Counted from the first letter of the stretch, positions 1 to 7,146 are shown. The stretch: DNA of 8,999 nucleotides from Nitrospinaceae bacterium (GCA_029937635.1 JAPYPM010000085.1:1-8999), one strand, 5' to 3'. Notes: generated from the letters alone by a model not told the origin. Program-made: numbers and translations.

Positions 1-272
1 TCCAATATTGGCCCGGAGCAGAATCGAAAGTTCAACAAGATATTGATTCCAGTAAATTAGAATCAACCCTACTAAAACTTAATTGCGAAAAATCCTATCA
101 ACTTCTCAAATGGCATGCAGTTTTGGATTTTTCAGAAACGGTTCGTTTGACAGGAGAGTGGTACCAGACTTTTTATAATAAGAAACACACCTCCATGGCC
201 GAAACTACAAGCAGACAAATTCAAGAGTACACTGAAAAAGCAACTCGGTCGAATCTTGCCTGGACCCAATGA
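1..272 (+). CDS. rfbG: CDP-glucose 4,6-dehydratase, C-terminal end (partial)
   Basis: An open frame enters from the left edge (first full codon at base 3) and ends at TGA 270-272, giving the last 89 residues. RfbG is a cytoplasmic NAD-dependent short-chain dehydrogenase/reductase enzyme. It converts CDP-glucose to CDP-4-dehydro-6-deoxyglucose, the entry step to CDP-linked 6-deoxy and 3,6-dideoxy sugars of O-antigens. The tail has the family's C-terminal pattern: a 'LLKLNCEKS' strand, where the family usually has 'LKLDxSKA', then 'LLKWHAVLDFSETV', a 'TGEWYQTFY' helix, and a final 'RQIQEYTEKA' helix. The Rossmann core and the catalytic Tyr-Lys pair lie outside the window, so identification rests on the tail alone. 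A TDP- or GDP-sugar dehydratase is possible but fits the tail less well. The stop overlaps the start of the next gene (ATGA), implying translational coupling with the epimerase. Confidence 0.72.
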   Translation, partial: QYWPGAESKVQQDIDSSKLESTLLKLNCEKSYQLLKWHAVLDFSETVRLTGEWYQTFYNKKHTSMAETTSRQIQEYTEKATRSNLAWTQ

Positions 273-727
273 AAGAATCAGTCAAAATAGAAGGCGTTAT
301 CATCCAGCCGTTGAAACAGATGGCAGACAAGCGTGGGTCTGTCTTACACATGATAAAAAATGACTCTAATTTATTTAAACAGTTTGGTGAAATTTATTTT
401 AGTGAGATACATTCTGGACTCGTTAAGGCATGGAAACAACACAAGAAACAAAGCCAAAATTTAGCTGTTCCTCTAGGAGCAATTCGGTTGGTCATTTATG
501 ATAAGAGACCCAACTCCAATACCCATGGAAGAATTTCAGAATATATCCTCGGGCGTCCCGAAGATTATAGGCTGGTTCATATTCCTCCTATGCTGTGGTA
601 TGGATACCAAGGAATTGGAGATCAAACATCCCTGATTGCCAACTGCACTGATCTGTCTCACGACCCTGAAGAAATAGAATCGCTATCAGACGATACGCGC
701 CAGATTCCATATCAATGGAAAACCTGA
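269..727 (+). CDS. RmlC-like cupin, dTDP-4-dehydrorhamnose 3,5-epimerase family
   Basis: This 152-residue protein is slightly shorter than classical RmlC (about 180). It is probably a cytoplasmic nucleotide-sugar epimerase or isomerase acting on the 4-keto sugar made by the overlapping dehydratase. RmlC family marks are D20-x-R22-G23 near the N-terminus, the strand pair 'EIYFSEIHSGLVKAW', a 'VPLGAIRLVIYD' strand (residues 68-78), and 'IPPMLWYGYQG' (105-115) at the place of the RmlC 'P-GFAHGF' strand. In my by-eye alignment the RmlC catalytic histidine of 'RGLHYQ' is replaced by K56 (in 'KAWKQH'), and the histidine of 'AHGF' by Y111. It therefore belongs to the divergent branch with a 'WKxHK' signature found in LPS loci, and classical 3,5-epimerase activity should not be assumed. 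The start is fixed by the ATGA overlap; a GGA at 262-264 may serve as a weak ribosome site. Confidence 0.8.
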   Translation: MKESVKIEGVIIQPLKQMADKRGSVLHMIKNDSNLFKQFGEIYFSEIHSGLVKAWKQHKKQSQNLAVPLGAIRLVIYDKRPNSNTHGRISEYILGRPEDYRLVHIPPMLWYGYQGIGDQTSLIANCTDLSHDPEEIESLSDDTRQIPYQWKT

Positions 728-768
728 AAAAAATCCAACTACCTCTGAAATATTATTCATAGATACCC

Positions 769-1542
769 ATGCCAAAAGTTTCAGTAGTTACATCCGTCCA
801 TAACGGTGAAACGTATTTAAAAGAATGTGTCGACAGTATTCTAAACCAGACCTTTAAGGATTTCGAATACATTATCCTTAACAATGGATCGACTGACAGG
901 ACAGCTGAAATATTAAACAAATTTACCGATTCTCGTTTAAAAATAGTCCATCAGGATAATTTAGGTATAGCTATGTCTCTCAATAAAGGCGTAAAGTTAT
1001 CTCGATCCAATATCATTGCACGTCTAGATGCAGATGATTATTCTTTTCCTCAAAGGCTAGAGAGACAAGTCACCTTCATGGAGCAACATCCAGAAATCGT
1101 GGTTTGTGGATCACGTTTTAAAGAATTAGTTGGCGAAAATACTTTCAATCAAAGTATTCGTTTTATAGAAACTGATCAAGCTATAAGAAAATCCATGAGC
1201 TTGTTTAACCCATTTTCTCACAGTGCAATAATATTTAGAAGAAAAGCCTTCCTCGAAAGCGGAGGCTATAACTACCGATACAAATATGCCCAAGATTATG
1301 ATTTGTGGGTAAGGATATTAAATTTTGGGGAAGCTCAAATATTAAAAGAAAAACTAGGGGTGGTGCGAATGTCATCACAATCCGAATCAAACAAAAATGT
1401 TAGAAAACTAAAGATTGAGGGACTTCAAATTCGATGTAAAGCTTTTTTACAGTTCGGAGGAAACCGCAAGCAATTTTTGTACTATACTTTAAAAAGTTTA
1501 ATAGGATTGATATTCCCATCAAAAACACATTTAAATCGATAA
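769..1542 (+). CDS. Glycosyltransferase family 2
   Basis: This 257-residue inverting GT-A glycosyltransferase probably adds a sugar to the lipid-linked O-antigen repeat on the cytoplasmic side of the inner membrane. Seen in sequence: the N-terminal 'PKVSVVTSVHNGETYL' nucleotide-binding strand, 'NNGSTD' (residues 38-43; more often 'DDGSTD'), and the metal-binding DxD region 'RLDADD' (D87, D89, D90). There is also an acceptor/catalytic segment 'AQDYDLWVRI' (175-184) whose D176 or D178 is the likely base. The length is usual for single-domain GT2 proteins and no membrane segment is evident. The C-terminus is basic ('GGNRKQFLYYTLKSL'), which may help membrane association. It lies 41 bases after the epimerase on the same strand, probably in the same transcript. 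No clear Shine-Dalgarno sequence precedes the ATG. Donor and acceptor sugars cannot be inferred. Confidence 0.9.
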   Translation: MPKVSVVTSVHNGETYLKECVDSILNQTFKDFEYIILNNGSTDRTAEILNKFTDSRLKIVHQDNLGIAMSLNKGVKLSRSNIIARLDADDYSFPQRLERQVTFMEQHPEIVVCGSRFKELVGENTFNQSIRFIETDQAIRKSMSLFNPFSHSAIIFRRKAFLESGGYNYRYKYAQDYDLWVRILNFGEAQILKEKLGVVRMSSQSESNKNVRKLKIEGLQIRCKAFLQFGGNRKQFLYYTLKSLIGLIFPSKTHLNR

Positions 1543-1583
1543 TTAAAAAATCCGCGTATAATTAATACAATTTTAGATTTCGT

Positions 1584-1611
1584 TTGACAGCACAGCCCAG
1601 CATTTCATACA
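1584..1611 (+). promoter_or_regulatory. Possible sigma70-type promoter
   Basis: A perfect -35 hexamer TTGACA (1584-1589) is followed after 16 bases by CATACA (1606-1611), which matches TATAAT at only three positions. It lies in the spacer before the ligase gene and points toward it. The -10 element is poor and a terminator-like hairpin lies between this site and the gene, so this is a tentative call. Confidence 0.22.
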
Positions 1612-1743
1612 CAAAAAATGAAGCAGCTTTGTTATTCTCTAATAAATTATGCTAACAAGCGCTTAAAACCAAAAAAACATTACCCCTTTAATGTCAAATT
1701 TATCTTAAAACTAAATCCTAATTACAGGTTATAGTAGCTTATC

Positions 1744-1769
1744 AAAAATAGCTTCATGGGCTGTTTTTT
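1744..1769 (+). terminator. Possible rho-independent terminator after the GT2 gene
   Basis: AAAAATAGC (1744-1752) can pair with GCTGTTTTT (1760-1768) around a seven-base loop, with one T-G wobble, and the 3' arm is a run of six T. The stem has only two G-C pairs, so it is weak. It lies about 200 bases after the GT2 stop and 35 bases before the ligase start, so it could instead be an attenuator or mRNA-stability hairpin. Confidence 0.33.
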
Positions 1770-1803
1770 AAGTTATCACTCTCTAAAATAAACTAGGATT
1801 TCT

Positions 1804-3030
1804 ATGGAACGTAATATTCCCATAATTGACAAGATGTTGATCTTTACATTATTTTTATTCACAGCGTCTGCTATGTTTTCCATCAGCATCTCCCAAATCA
1901 CTGCAGGAGTGGGAGGGATTCTCTGGTTATTAAGAACTCACCTTACTGACACATGGAAAGAACAACGTTGGCCTCTAGGGATTCCATTTATATTGTTTGT
2001 TCTTGCCTGTTTTATAGCTGTAGCTAACGCTTATAAAATAAGCTACAGCTACGAATCTCTAAAAAAACTCTTAGAGTTTATAATTTTTTTCTGGGTATTA
2101 AATTGTGTTCGGGATAACAATTTAAGAAACTCTTTAACACTGGTCCTCATAGCCTCTGTAACACTTGTAAGTCTATTTGGATTTTTTCAAGCTTGGCAAG
2201 CATTAGAAATAGCAACTGATATTTTACAGATAAGGCCCGACGGAGCACAAAGTACTTACATGACGTTCGCGGGACACTTAATGATGGTTGAATTATTAGC
2301 CCTGGCATATATCATATTTTTTCAACCAACGGCAAAGTGGATTTGGGCATCCATTGCTATAATATTTTATTGCCTTTTATTAACCCTCACTCGCCAAGCA
2401 TGGCTAGGACTTTTCGTAGGACTAATATGTCTGGTCTCTTTATGGAAAAAAAAATGTTTATTACTTCTTCCCCTTCTACTCTTAATAATATTTTTAATAT
2501 CTTCCCATTCAACGAAAACTAGGATCATAAACACAATTAGTTTCTCTAACTTAGATCAACTCATAACACAGGACAGGTCTCTAGCAAGTCGAATAAATCT
2601 TTGGCAATTTGGTTGGAAGGTTTTTAAGGATTATCCTTTAACTGGGTGTGGTTTTCGTTGCGTAGACTTAATATATAAACAATATATAGATCCATGGCCT
2701 CAAATCCGTGGCAGTGTTTTACACCTTAAAGGAATGCACAACAACTTCATCCAAATTACTGTGGATACGGGTATTTTAGGGCTAACTACATGGCTTGGAA
2801 TTTGGGCCTGTTTCTTTCGGCTTTTATACTATAAGACCAAAAATTTAAAACCCGCTTCTTCTGAACGGTGGATTATATTCGGGAGTGCCGCCGCAGCTCT
2901 TTCTTTTCTTACGGGGGGTATTTTTGAAACTAACTTTTATGATTCAGAAGTTACCATGCTTCTTTATTTTATTATGGCATTACCTTTTGCTGGAACCCCA
3001 AATATCCCGAAAGCTGCTCCCAAAGTTTAA
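1804..3030 (+). CDS. O-antigen ligase / polymerase family membrane protein (Wzy_C)
   Basis: This 408-residue polytopic inner-membrane protein joins the finished glycan to lipid A-core (WaaL type) or polymerises repeat units (Wzy type). Many hydrophobic segments are visible, for example residues 11-30, 58-76, 90-100, 111-130, 155-173, 178-196, 200-213, 217-232, 322-341, 357-372 and 382-396. Family marks are 'LTLTRQAWLGL' (193-203, with R197), a long periplasmic loop at about 233-315 containing 'SRINLWQFGWKVFKDYPLTGCG', and the hallmark 'HNNFIQITVDTGILGL' from H312. A C-terminal 'FETNFYDSEV' (374-383) is typical of this family. Length and single large loop before the H312 motif fit WaaL-like ligases, but sequence alone does not separate ligase from polymerase. 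The ATG has a good AGGA five bases upstream. The gene ends 100 bases before the convergent deacetylase gene. Confidence 0.88.
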   Translation: MERNIPIIDKMLIFTLFLFTASAMFSISISQITAGVGGILWLLRTHLTDTWKEQRWPLGIPFILFVLACFIAVANAYKISYSYESLKKLLEFIIFFWVLNCVRDNNLRNSLTLVLIASVTLVSLFGFFQAWQALEIATDILQIRPDGAQSTYMTFAGHLMMVELLALAYIIFFQPTAKWIWASIAIIFYCLLLTLTRQAWLGLFVGLICLVSLWKKKCLLLLPLLLLIIFLISSHSTKTRIINTISFSNLDQLITQDRSLASRINLWQFGWKVFKDYPLTGCGFRCVDLIYKQYIDPWPQIRGSVLHLKGMHNNFIQITVDTGILGLTTWLGIWACFFRLLYYKTKNLKPASSERWIIFGSAAAALSFLTGGIFETNFYDSEVTMLLYFIMALPFAGTPNIPKAAPKV

Positions 3031-3075
3031 TTTTAATCAAACTGCTTAAAAAGCTTAAATCCTAATATTCCTTTA

Positions 3076-3112
3076 AAAAATCATTTCTTGATACTATAAA
3101 ATTGTGATTTTT
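3076..3112. terminator. Possible bidirectional terminator between convergent genes
   Basis: AAAAATCA (3076-3083) and TGATTTTT (3105-3112) form an eight-pair inverted repeat with a 21-base loop. Because it is symmetric, each strand's transcript would end in a T-run. It sits 46 bases past the ligase stop and 18 bases past the deacetylase stop, where a shared terminator is expected. The stem has one G-C pair and a large loop, so efficiency is doubtful. Confidence 0.33.
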
Positions 3113-3129
3113 CTGAAAAACTTTTCAAG

Positions 3130-4194
3130 TCACAAAACTCTTTTGAATTTGTTTATAATACAAGGAATCGTTCCATTGAGCCAAAGGTTTAAGTAATTGA
3201 TTTTTCCATTGTCCCTTTTTTGATTAATTGGAATACGTGGTAATTGCTCCAACAAATCTTTATGCTCTTCAAAAATATTCGCTATACTGGTCGTTGTTGA
3301 AGTTTTGAATCCACATTTTTTTGCAATCCTGAATTCCCGGTGACCAATTTCATTTCGAGTACCAAAAGGATAAGAAAAGTGTTCAACTTTTTTGTTTATC
3401 TCCGATTCAATCTTATCCCGCGAGCCTTCTATTTCTTTTAATACATCGGAATCTGTAAGCTTGTTCAAAGCAGGATGACTTATAGTATGAGCACCTATTT
3501 CTACTAGAGGGTCTTCGCTCATCTTCCTAATCTGTTCCCAAGTTAAGGCTAAATCTGATGTTTTTTTAAGGAAATCAATTTCATAATTTTCGAAAACTTG
3601 TCGAACTCGGTCATTGAGATCACTTGTAGAACTATCCAGAATTAATCTATGAATCTCTTGGTAAGCCCATTCCTTTTGCCGAAGATCAGAACAAATAAAT
3701 TTATATCCCCGGCCATTCAATTGAAACTCAATTATAGTTTCTTTTAAAATTAAGTCTTCCAAGAGGTACCACCATAAAACCGCCTGTCCGTCAGGAAAAT
3801 TTGTAGTCACATAAATAGTAAAAGGAACTCTATGTTTTTTTAAAATAGGATAGGCATGTATATAGTTATCAATATAACCATCGTCAAAGGTGAATACTGC
3901 AAACTTTTTCTTCTTATAACCTTCATTAAGAATTTTCGCTGCCTGAGACAAAGAAACTATTTCATAATTATTCTGACGCAAAAATTTGATTGTATTTTCC
4001 AGATACTCTGGTGTCACTTCTAGTCCAGCATTTCCTCTTATCCTTTGCTTTGAACTATCAGGACACACTCGATGAAACATCAAAATACTTCCCCACCCAG
4101 AATAGAAGAACTTTGATAAATGATAACTCCTACTATAAAAGAGGAATGAAAATAGAATTTGGGTACTTATTCTTTTGATAATCTTTGAATACAC
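3130..4194 (-). CDS. Polysaccharide deacetylase (NodB / CE4 family)
   Basis: This 354-residue metal-dependent deacetylase would remove acetyl groups from N-acetylated (or O-acetylated) sugars. CE4 motif 1 is 'TFDDGY' (residues 102-107; D104 the likely base, D105 a metal ligand). Motif 2 is 'HTISHP' (236-241; H236 and H240 metal ligands). Motif 3 is the 'FSYPFG' strand (273-278). The upstream 'ILMFHRV' (37-43) is typical of this subgroup. The roughly 120 residues between motifs 1 and 2 make a larger insert than in minimal NodB domains. The N-terminus has a short hydrophobic stretch (11-21) but no convincing signal peptide, so it may act at the cytoplasmic face. The start is GTG, chosen because a G-rich ribosome site (4200-4204) precedes it and partly overlaps the stop of the upstream acyltransferase gene, nine bases away. 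It is last in the probable operon; its substrate is unknown. Confidence 0.88.
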   Translation of the reverse strand: MYSKIIKRISTQILFSFLFYSRSYHLSKFFYSGWGSILMFHRVCPDSSKQRIRGNAGLEVTPEYLENTIKFLRQNNYEIVSLSQAAKILNEGYKKKKFAVFTFDDGYIDNYIHAYPILKKHRVPFTIYVTTNFPDGQAVLWWYLLEDLILKETIIEFQLNGRGYKFICSDLRQKEWAYQEIHRLILDSSTSDLNDRVRQVFENYEIDFLKKTSDLALTWEQIRKMSEDPLVEIGAHTISHPALNKLTDSDVLKEIEGSRDKIESEINKKVEHFSYPFGTRNEIGHREFRIAKKCGFKTSTTTSIANIFEEHKDLLEQLPRIPINQKRDNGKINYLNLWLNGTIPCIINKFKRVL

Positions 4195-4203
4195 CTTTTC
4201 CCC

Positions 4204-5058
4204 CTAAATATTTAGAACAGGCAATTCTGAATAAAGTAAATCAAGATCTTGCCTCTCTAACGAATTAGATTTGTACATTCTGGGATTTGATAAAGAACAT
4301 TTGTATGACTGTAATATGCTATTTCCTTCTAAAAATCTTTCGTCAACCAATATTGCAAATGTCTTTATTTTTAAACAAATGATATTAGCAATGCGAGATG
4401 CAAATTTTGCAAACACCTTAGAATTACTGATGTGATAAATCTGAGCGAATGGAATATTTTTTTTAAAAACTCTTGCCCCTATTAAATAGCAAATACCTGA
4501 AGGTGATCGAACATAGACATGAAAGCACCTGAATAGTAGATGTGATTTGTATGCCTGAAGAGAATCACCTTTTAAAATTTCATTTAAATATTTTCCGTTA
4601 ACTTCGACCTGACAGGAAGTAAATAGCATGTTAATTGATGGTAAAGGAAGAATGATTCGAAAATGCGACTCTAAATCAAGAAACCCAAGTTTTTTAAACG
4701 CAGTATATGTTTCTTTTGATGCCGAGTGTATGGTCAGTGTATAGTCGGTCAACTTCAAAACTGGTATGATTAGAGATAAACTTTGGTTTCGATAGCTCTC
4801 ATCAACAACCCAAGTTGTGAGATTACAAAATTTTTCTTGTTTATCATTTAAAACTCTATAGCTAAACATAAACCCCAAAAAACCAACGATACTTTCTTTA
4901 TCTACTAAAACATAACCTATATATCCTTCATTAGTCTGCCAATGATCTATAAAAAGTTGTTGCCAGTCGTCTTTTAAATGACGATAACTTTTAAATTTTG
5001 TGAATAAAGGGTACGTCTTTTCAAAGTCTAACGCGACCGCCTTCCGTACGATGGCCAT
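4204..5058 (-). CDS. GNAT-like acyltransferase
   Basis: This 284-residue protein is probably a cytoplasmic acyltransferase. The N-terminal half (about 1-140) has a GNAT layout: 'IVRKAVALDFEKTYPLF' first strand and helix, 'GYVLVDKESIVGFLGFMFS' (48-66) central strands, then 'TTWVVDESYRNQSLSLII' (81-98) as the acyl-donor motif A, and 'SASKETYTAFKKLGFLDLE' (112-130) as the usual motif B before a 'GF' turn. The donor loop reads 'YRNQSLSL' where GNATs normally have Q/R-x-x-G-x-G/A, so the pyrophosphate-binding glycines are missing. The remaining 140 residues may be a second degenerate GNAT half and end in 'DLDLLYSELPVLNI'. It lies 31 bases after the FkbH gene, with AGGA six bases before its ATG, and ends nine bases before the deacetylase. 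Context suggests it transfers an ACP- or CoA-borne acyl group to a sugar; this is inference. Confidence 0.68.
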   Translation of the reverse strand: MAIVRKAVALDFEKTYPLFTKFKSYRHLKDDWQQLFIDHWQTNEGYIGYVLVDKESIVGFLGFMFSYRVLNDKQEKFCNLTTWVVDESYRNQSLSLIIPVLKLTDYTLTIHSASKETYTAFKKLGFLDLESHFRIILPLPSINMLFTSCQVEVNGKYLNEILKGDSLQAYKSHLLFRCFHVYVRSPSGICYLIGARVFKKNIPFAQIYHISNSKVFAKFASRIANIICLKIKTFAILVDERFLEGNSILQSYKCSLSNPRMYKSNSLERQDLDLLYSELPVLNI

Positions 5059-5089
5059 TTTATATCCTGTCTAATATTATTTATTGGGG

Positions 5090-6781
5090 TTAATCGCTAC
5101 TACTAGATATCTTGATGCCCTCTGGTTGAGGATACTTTTTTTCCAAATTCCAAGTGAAGATGTCAGTATTTTTATCATGTTTAAAACCCGATTGCTTCCA
5201 GAATATATAACACGGGTTATTCTTCTTAGTCATTAAATAAGAGGCCGTTACCTTTTTTAAATTGAGTGTACGCGCGTATTCAGAGACGATGTACAACATA
5301 ATTTCTTCAATTTTTCTTCCCATAACTCTGCAACTGAGTATAAAGTCAGTCACCTTCATTTCGTTTTTTTCTGATTCAATGGCGATCAAACCAGTAAGAC
5401 CCGAATCACCAAATTTATCAGATATTCTAAAGGTCCATATACGACGATTTTTTTCTTTAACCCAATCCAATAATTCTTTTTCTGTCATTCGTCGAGTAGT
5501 TAAATTCATTTGATTTGTCTTATTAAAAAGCTGGGAGACACGTTGAAGGTTAGCCTCATTAATCCCATCAACAACTACCCTCATATCTAGTTTTTTTAGC
5601 CAGTCATCCAATGACCCTAATTTATTTTTCAACTTCTTGCGATACGATTCCTCCTTGTATAGTTTCGTTCTCCCCTTATCTTCTGAACTAATAAAAGGCG
5701 TGTTGAAGCAATTTAAACTAATGAGGGAATGTTTATAAAACATTGGATCATTAGGCCACTCAGGGACCAATACTTCAGGAAGAGTTTCTCTAATTCGAGC
5801 ACGTTCAACTGGATTATCGTCTATAAAAACAGCTGACTGCGTACCCAGCCTTAATTCTTCCAACAATTCTAAGATATTTTTAGCTTTATCCGACCAGTTG
5901 ATTCGCCATCCCGCAAAGTCTACTCTTTTAAGAATCATTTCCGAATTTTCATCGATCGCTTTCATTGCGACGGATTCTTCGTTTTTACTGATAATCCCAA
6001 GAAGGATTCCTCGCCTAGTTAAAGATTTTAGAGATTTTTGAAAATCTGTAAAGGCTTCGCCTATTGGATTATGACCTCCTAGTTTCAGGTTTTCCCATCC
6101 CTCGTCGCCAACAACCCCTCCCCAAAGAGTGTTATCAAGATCTACTAAAATGATTTTTTTTGCTCCACCCATTAAGCCTATTAAAGCCGATTTAATTTCA
6201 TAAACAGCTTGCCTGAATACCGGATTTCCAAAAGCGATTTTCCCCATGTACCACAGCTTGGGTTTAAAAGCTTCCTCCCCTGCTGACTGCAACCAACGCT
6301 CAGAATTTAGAATGAATACGTTTTTCATACTGTTTAAATTTTCTGCAAAACGGAGATTCATACGTGATAGCAAGTCTGTCAGACCAAGACCTGACTTTCT
6401 CTCTAACATTCCATATCCTGCTATATTTAAAGGCATAGTCCAAGCTGGTACCAAAATTATTTTAACGCGATCCATCAAACTCAAAAGACAGTCTGAATAA
6501 ACGTCGACTTCCTCAAGTGCCTGCTCGATAGTTACCAAATCAAACTCTAAAGCTTTATGAAAAGAATTAATAACACTCTCAGCTCGGGTCCAAACAATAG
6601 CTACATCTTGAGATTGTTTCCAGCAATCCATACTTTTATCCATCATTACCTGAACTACTTGACCAAATGGAGCAATTGTGGGAGAAATTTTTGGAGAGTT
6701 GGAATCATGCTCTAAATAGCCAGCAAAGATCTCCATGTTAAAATCAGAAATCAAAATTGCACGGACTAAATCTTTTTTCAT
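5090..6781 (-). CDS. FkbH-type HAD-IIIC protein with C-terminal GNAT-like domain
   Basis: This 563-residue protein has three parts: an N-terminal alpha/beta region (1-200) typical of long FkbH proteins, a HAD-IIIC domain (about 207-345), and a GNAT-like C-terminal domain (about 395-545). HAD motif I is 'VDLDNTLWGG' (D214 nucleophile, D216), motif II is S265 in 'IISKNEE', motif III is K299 in 'WSDKAKNI', and motif IV is 'FIDDNPVERARI' (D321, D322). FkbH hallmarks 'NQMNLTTRR' (423-431) and 'SCRVMGRKIEE' (483-493) are both present. Characterised FkbH proteins take D-1,3-bisphosphoglycerate, dephosphorylate it and load a glyceryl thioester on an ACP, as in methoxymalonyl-ACP and tetronate antibiotic pathways. 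The ACP gene is directly upstream (eight bases), which supports that role. The ATG follows an AGAAGAG site overlapping the ACP stop. All catalytic residues appear intact. The final sugar or lipid acceptor is unknown. Confidence 0.92.
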   Translation of the reverse strand: MKKDLVRAILISDFNMEIFAGYLEHDSNSPKISPTIAPFGQVVQVMMDKSMDCWKQSQDVAIVWTRAESVINSFHKALEFDLVTIEQALEEVDVYSDCLLSLMDRVKIILVPAWTMPLNIAGYGMLERKSGLGLTDLLSRMNLRFAENLNSMKNVFILNSERWLQSAGEEAFKPKLWYMGKIAFGNPVFRQAVYEIKSALIGLMGGAKKIILVDLDNTLWGGVVGDEGWENLKLGGHNPIGEAFTDFQKSLKSLTRRGILLGIISKNEESVAMKAIDENSEMILKRVDFAGWRINWSDKAKNILELLEELRLGTQSAVFIDDNPVERARIRETLPEVLVPEWPNDPMFYKHSLISLNCFNTPFISSEDKGRTKLYKEESYRKKLKNKLGSLDDWLKKLDMRVVVDGINEANLQRVSQLFNKTNQMNLTTRRMTEKELLDWVKEKNRRIWTFRISDKFGDSGLTGLIAIESEKNEMKVTDFILSCRVMGRKIEEIMLYIVSEYARTLNLKKVTASYLMTKKNNPCYIFWKQSGFKHDKNTDIFTWNLEKKYPQPEGIKISSSSD

Positions 6782-6789
6782 TGCTCTTC

Positions 6790-7080
6790 TCAGTTTGCCT
6801 GTGCTTTAATAAACTTTGCTAATCCATCAATTCTTTTCATTGATTCTTCGGGGATTTCCAACCATTCAATAAGGTTAAACGTTAAACTAAAATCTTTTTG
6901 AAGCCGACCTTCCAATTCCACGATAAAATTGATCAGTTCAAGAGACTCAAGTTTTCCTCTATCTCCAGCCAAAAAAGTACCCGGTAGTTTTTTTAATTGC
7001 CTATCTTTAGGCAACATTTTATTAACTTCATCAATAGCTTTAAATATGCTTAGAATAATCTTTTCCTCGGACATCTCCAT
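6790..7080 (-). CDS. Acyl carrier protein
   Basis: This 96-residue ACP-like protein would carry an acyl group on a 4'-phosphopantetheine arm. The attachment serine is S46 in 'GKLESLELINFIVELE' (42-57), where the usual 'DSL' is 'ESL'. The flanking pattern of helix II and the preceding 'FLAGDRGKLESLE' loop fit carrier proteins in FkbH-type gene sets. The N-terminal helix 'EEKIILSIFKAIDEVNKML' and C-terminal helix 'RIDGLAKFIKAQ' complete the four-helix layout. It lies eight bases before the FkbH gene and is its probable partner. A GAGG element about nine bases upstream supports the ATG at 7080; a second in-frame ATG two codons later is less well placed. No housekeeping fatty-acid genes are nearby, so it is a dedicated carrier rather than the main AcpP. 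Confidence 0.85.
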   Translation of the reverse strand: MEMSEEKIILSIFKAIDEVNKMLPKDRQLKKLPGTFLAGDRGKLESLELINFIVELEGRLQKDFSLTFNLIEWLEIPEESMKRIDGLAKFIKAQAN

Positions 7081-7146
7081 TTTAAATATCCTCTCTGCGA
7101 ACGCTTTAATCTAACCTTCTGTTTATACCAGTTTTTTGTTTGAGTT

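Larger units (their letters stand above)
1543..1803 (+). other. Intergenic spacer between GT2 and ligase genes
   Basis: This 261-base AT-rich stretch has no convincing gene. It holds an exact TTGACA at 1584-1589, a self-complementary AAGCGCTT at 1657-1664, a hairpin with a T-run at 1744-1769, and a good ribosome site AGGA at 1795-1798, five bases before the ligase ATG. The gap is wider than the others on this strand, so transcription may partly stop and restart here. Confidence 0.5.

Noticed and set aside
1618..1734. A 38-codon plus-strand frame in the spacer before the ligase gene, beginning MKQLCYSLINY
   Set aside because: It has no ribosome site, begins only a few bases after the candidate -10 element, is very short and basic, and such frames are expected by chance in AT-rich DNA.
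2337..2522. Open frame of 61 codons on the plus strand
   Set aside because: It lies wholly inside the O-antigen ligase/polymerase gene in another frame and has no motif.
4200..4204. Five-G run (minus strand) at the acyltransferase/deacetylase junction as a phase-variation tract
   Set aside because: Five bases is too short for slippage-driven switching; it is better explained as the ribosome site of the deacetylase gene.
5262..5513. Open frame of 83 codons on the plus strand, with a similar one at 6246-6500
   Set aside because: Both are antisense to the FkbH gene, whose catalytic motifs are clear, so they are shadows.
6929..7114. Open frame of 61 codons on the plus strand
   Set aside because: It is antisense to the acyl carrier protein gene and has no support of its own.
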